Below are positions 6,123 through 6,967 of a stretch of DNA of 6,967 nt, piece after piece. The translations under genes were made by a program, and so were the position numbers. Position 1 is the stretch's first letter, and every line of letters begins with the position of its first letter. Below the pieces are notes generated by a model. That model saw nothing but the letters and a program-made list of their open reading frames with translations. It searched no databases and was not told the origin of the DNA. The DNA is from Chloroflexota bacterium. Its GTDB lineage: Bacteria; Chloroflexota; Anaerolineae; B4-G1. The DNA is taken from the NCBI GenBank assembly GCA_003648125.1, contig QMOE01000119.1, positions 1 to 6,967 on the forward strand, written 5' to 3'.

Positions 6123-6285
6123 GATGTTTAACTGGTGATTACCCACATCTCACCACAGAGACACAGAGAGCACAGAGAAAACACTAAAATATTCTATCTC
6201 GGTGTCCTCTGTGCCTCTGTGGTGAAAAAATGATCGCCTCGAACTAGACATCTGCATACTTGTGGGTAATCACCAGGATGTTTAA
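6123..6285. mobile_element. 145-bp MITE-like element with 16-bp TIRs and 9-bp target duplication
   Basis: The outer 9-bp direct repeats GATGTTTAA (6123-6131 and 6277-6285) are identical and directly abut 16-bp perfect terminal inverted repeats, CTGGTGATTACCCACA (6132-6147) and its complement (6261-6276). The element proper is 6132-6276 and has no coding capacity. A 9-bp duplication and ends beginning CTG fit, but do not prove, mobilisation by an IS4-type (IS10/IS50-like) transposase. The element lies 4 bp upstream of the ccmE promoter -35 box. Confidence 0.85.
6150..6225. repeat. CACAGAG-rich imperfect hairpin inside the MITE
   Basis: Arms 6150-6173 and 6202-6225 pair at 21 of 24 positions, including a perfect outer 11 bp (TCACCACAGAG with CTCTGTGGTGA). 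The left arm carries three copies of CACAGAG (6154-6160, 6162-6168, 6171-6177). The central 28 bases are A+T-rich. This is the internal body of the mobile element and could form a long hairpin in RNA read from either strand. Confidence 0.8.
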
Positions 6286-6324
6286 GCGCGTGCCCTTTTT
6301 CGCATCGAAATCGTGGTGGCGAGA

Positions 6325-6359
6325 AAAAAGCCAGGTTTCTCAAAGAAACCTGGCTTTTT
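6325..6359. terminator. Bidirectional intrinsic terminator
   Basis: AAAAAGCCAGGTTTCT (6325-6340), loop CAA, then AGAAACCTGGCTTTTT (6344-6359): a perfect 16-bp stem whose core is the 11-bp GCCAGGTTTCT. T runs follow the core on both strands. It should end the arsR-like transcript (minus strand) before the ccmE promoter, keeping the two units separate. Hairpins of this kind may also be dispersed repeats in the genome. Confidence 0.85.
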
Positions 6360-6482
6360 GGTGCAGGATCAGTCTTGTCCTGTCTGTCAGTTACCCCCTC
6401 AGTATCTTCTCAATATCCTGGGGGAACGCGACCATCTTGGTCGCCAAATGCAAGCAAGATGCTGGCGTTCCTCCAGCCAGGC

Positions 6483-6824
6483 TCAACGCGAAACCTCCAT
6501 CAGGCTTGCCCGGTGAGTCAAAATGTCAGCCAGCATCTCGCGCATGATATTCAGCGCCTCAATGATACGCTGGTCGGCCAGGGAGTAGTAGATGGAGGTG
6601 CCATCACGTTCCGCTTTTACCAGACAGCGGTCGCGGAGGAGTTTCAGGTGGTGAGAGACGGTGGGTTGGGAAACGCCCAGCGCCTCCGTCAGCTCCGTGA
6701 CGTTGCGGGGCTGGTCGGCCAGAAGGTAGAGAATGAGCACACGCTTGGGGTCTCCCAACCCCTCGCAGATGTGGGTGTGCAGGAGACTGATTTCTTGCTC
6801 CAATTGCTCGGTCACAGGTTCCAT
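6483..6824 (-). CDS. ArsR-family winged-helix transcriptional repressor
   Basis: Small dimeric DNA-binding regulator. The 113-aa product shows the ArsR/SmtB layout: helical N-terminus, LGDPKRVLILYLL (23-35), then the helix-turn-helix NVTELTEALGVSQPTVSHHL (41-60), KLLRDRCLVKAERDG leading into the wing (61-75) and SIYYSL (77-82), and a C-terminal dimerisation helix (85-103). The arsenic-type ELCVCDL metal site is absent (VTELTEAL in its place). Cys20, Cys67, His16 and His18 could bind metal or sense redox state, but no known site is evident. The start is ATG 6824 with AGAGGA 7 nt upstream. A terminator separates it from ccmE, so control of the ccm operon is only a possibility suggested by proximity; autoregulation through the inverted repeat upstream is more likely. 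Ligand unknown. Confidence 0.9.
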   Translation of the reverse strand: MEPVTEQLEQEISLLHTHICEGLGDPKRVLILYLLADQPRNVTELTEALGVSQPTVSHHLKLLRDRCLVKAERDGTSIYYSLADQRIIEALNIMREMLADILTHRASLMEVSR

Positions 6825-6851
6825 AGGGTTGTCCTCTCAGACTGGCAAAGC

Positions 6852-6874
6852 TCAAATGAGTGTGTTTCATTTGA
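6852..6874. promoter_or_regulatory. Inverted repeat, candidate operator of the ArsR-type repressor
   Basis: TCAAATGA (6852-6859) and TCATTTGA (6867-6874) form a perfect 8-bp inverted repeat around a 7-bp spacer, 27 bp upstream of the repressor start codon. Symmetry, A+T content and position match ArsR-family operators. I could not place clear -10/-35 boxes around it. Confidence 0.55.
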
Positions 6875-6890
6875 TTTGGGGTGAGCAGTA

Positions 6891-6950
6891 GCGAGCGTTG
6901 GTTGAGTAGCCCGTAGCGGGGCGGCTTGGGTTGAGCTTGTCGAAACCAGG
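6891..6950. repeat. Candidate dispersed intergenic repeat
   Basis: This stretch upstream of the repressor has two GGTTGAG copies, a CCCG-TAG-CGGG hairpin, and GGTTGAGCTTGTCGAAACC, which resembles the TTCGACAAGCTCA intergenic repeats common in environmental bacterial genomes. No gene is supported in 6875-6967. Recognition is from memory of the motif only. Confidence 0.35.
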
Positions 6951-6967
6951 TGAGCGGCTTTGGCAAC

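Larger units (their letters stand above)
6040..6482. other. 443-base intergenic region between the arsR-like gene and ccmE
   Basis: No gene is supported here; the open frames present are covered by inverted repeats. Besides the promoter, mobile element and terminator listed separately, 6421-6482 holds a 7-bp perfect hairpin GCGACCA-TCT-TGGTCGC (6428-6444) and a GCTGG/CCAGC pair (6461-6465, 6473-6477), likely another dispersed repeat. Confidence 0.7.

Noticed and set aside
5569..6138. 189-residue plus-strand open frame opposite ccmE
   Set aside because: Antisense shadow of ccmE and its promoter; composition is not protein-like.
6150..6180. CACAGAG copies as a CRISPR array
   Set aside because: The copies are 7 bp with 1-2 bp spacing and belong to one hairpin arm; no repeat-spacer pattern.
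6260..6884. Three plus-strand open frames opposite the repressor and intergenic repeats
   Set aside because: They translate the terminator, repeat DNA and the antisense of the ArsR-type gene; no ribosome binding site or domain supports them.
6604..6966. Open frame on the minus strand over the repressor gene and its upstream region
   Set aside because: It overlaps the ArsR-type gene in another frame and runs through inverted repeats; no family features.

Overview
The window carries most of a variant cytochrome c maturation (Ccm, System I) locus on the minus strand, with an unrelated toxin-antitoxin pair embedded on the plus strand. The DNA is G+C-rich. A CcmE with a CxxxY heme site, a zinc-ribbon/secreted-protein gene pair inside the ccm cluster, and several short hairpin repeats together suggest an uncultured or environmental Chloroflexota (Anaerolineae-like) bacterium. 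That placement is inferred from gene style and context and is not proven by a marker gene.

Layout from right to left, following the direction of ccm transcription. At 6483-6824 lies a small ArsR-type repressor gene (-) with an inverted-repeat candidate operator just upstream. Next come 443 bases without a gene (6040-6482). They hold a palindromic repeat, a near-perfect bidirectional terminator, and a 145-bp miniature inverted-repeat element (16-bp perfect terminal repeats, 9-bp perfect target duplication). This element landed 4 bp upstream of the -35 box of a strong sigma70-type promoter. That promoter drives ccmE (CxxxY variant), then a gene that fuses CcmF (heme lyase) to a membrane-anchored thioredoxin domain of CcmG/ResA type, then an 89-aa membrane zinc-ribbon protein, then a 388-aa secreted or membrane protein of unknown function. 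The four genes are tightly packed (1-nt overlap, 26-nt gap, 4-nt overlap) and look like one operon.

The operon runs tail-to-tail, 6 bp apart, into a plus-strand vapBC-type module (ribbon-helix-helix antitoxin plus PIN-domain toxin). The vapBC promoter has perfect consensus boxes (TTGACA-17-TATAAT), and its -35 overlaps the start of ccmA, which continues the ccm series on the minus strand. ccmA is therefore separated from the other ccm genes by an antisense TA module.

How the genes fit together: CcmA would power heme release from the CcmABC/CcmE complex (ccmB, ccmC and ccmD are not in the window). CcmE would carry heme covalently on the outer face of the membrane. The CcmF part of the fusion would ligate heme to apocytochrome c, while its own thioredoxin domain keeps the CxxCH cysteines reduced. 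No CcmH is present here. The zinc-ribbon and 388-aa proteins are the obvious candidates for lineage-specific partners, but their function is unknown.
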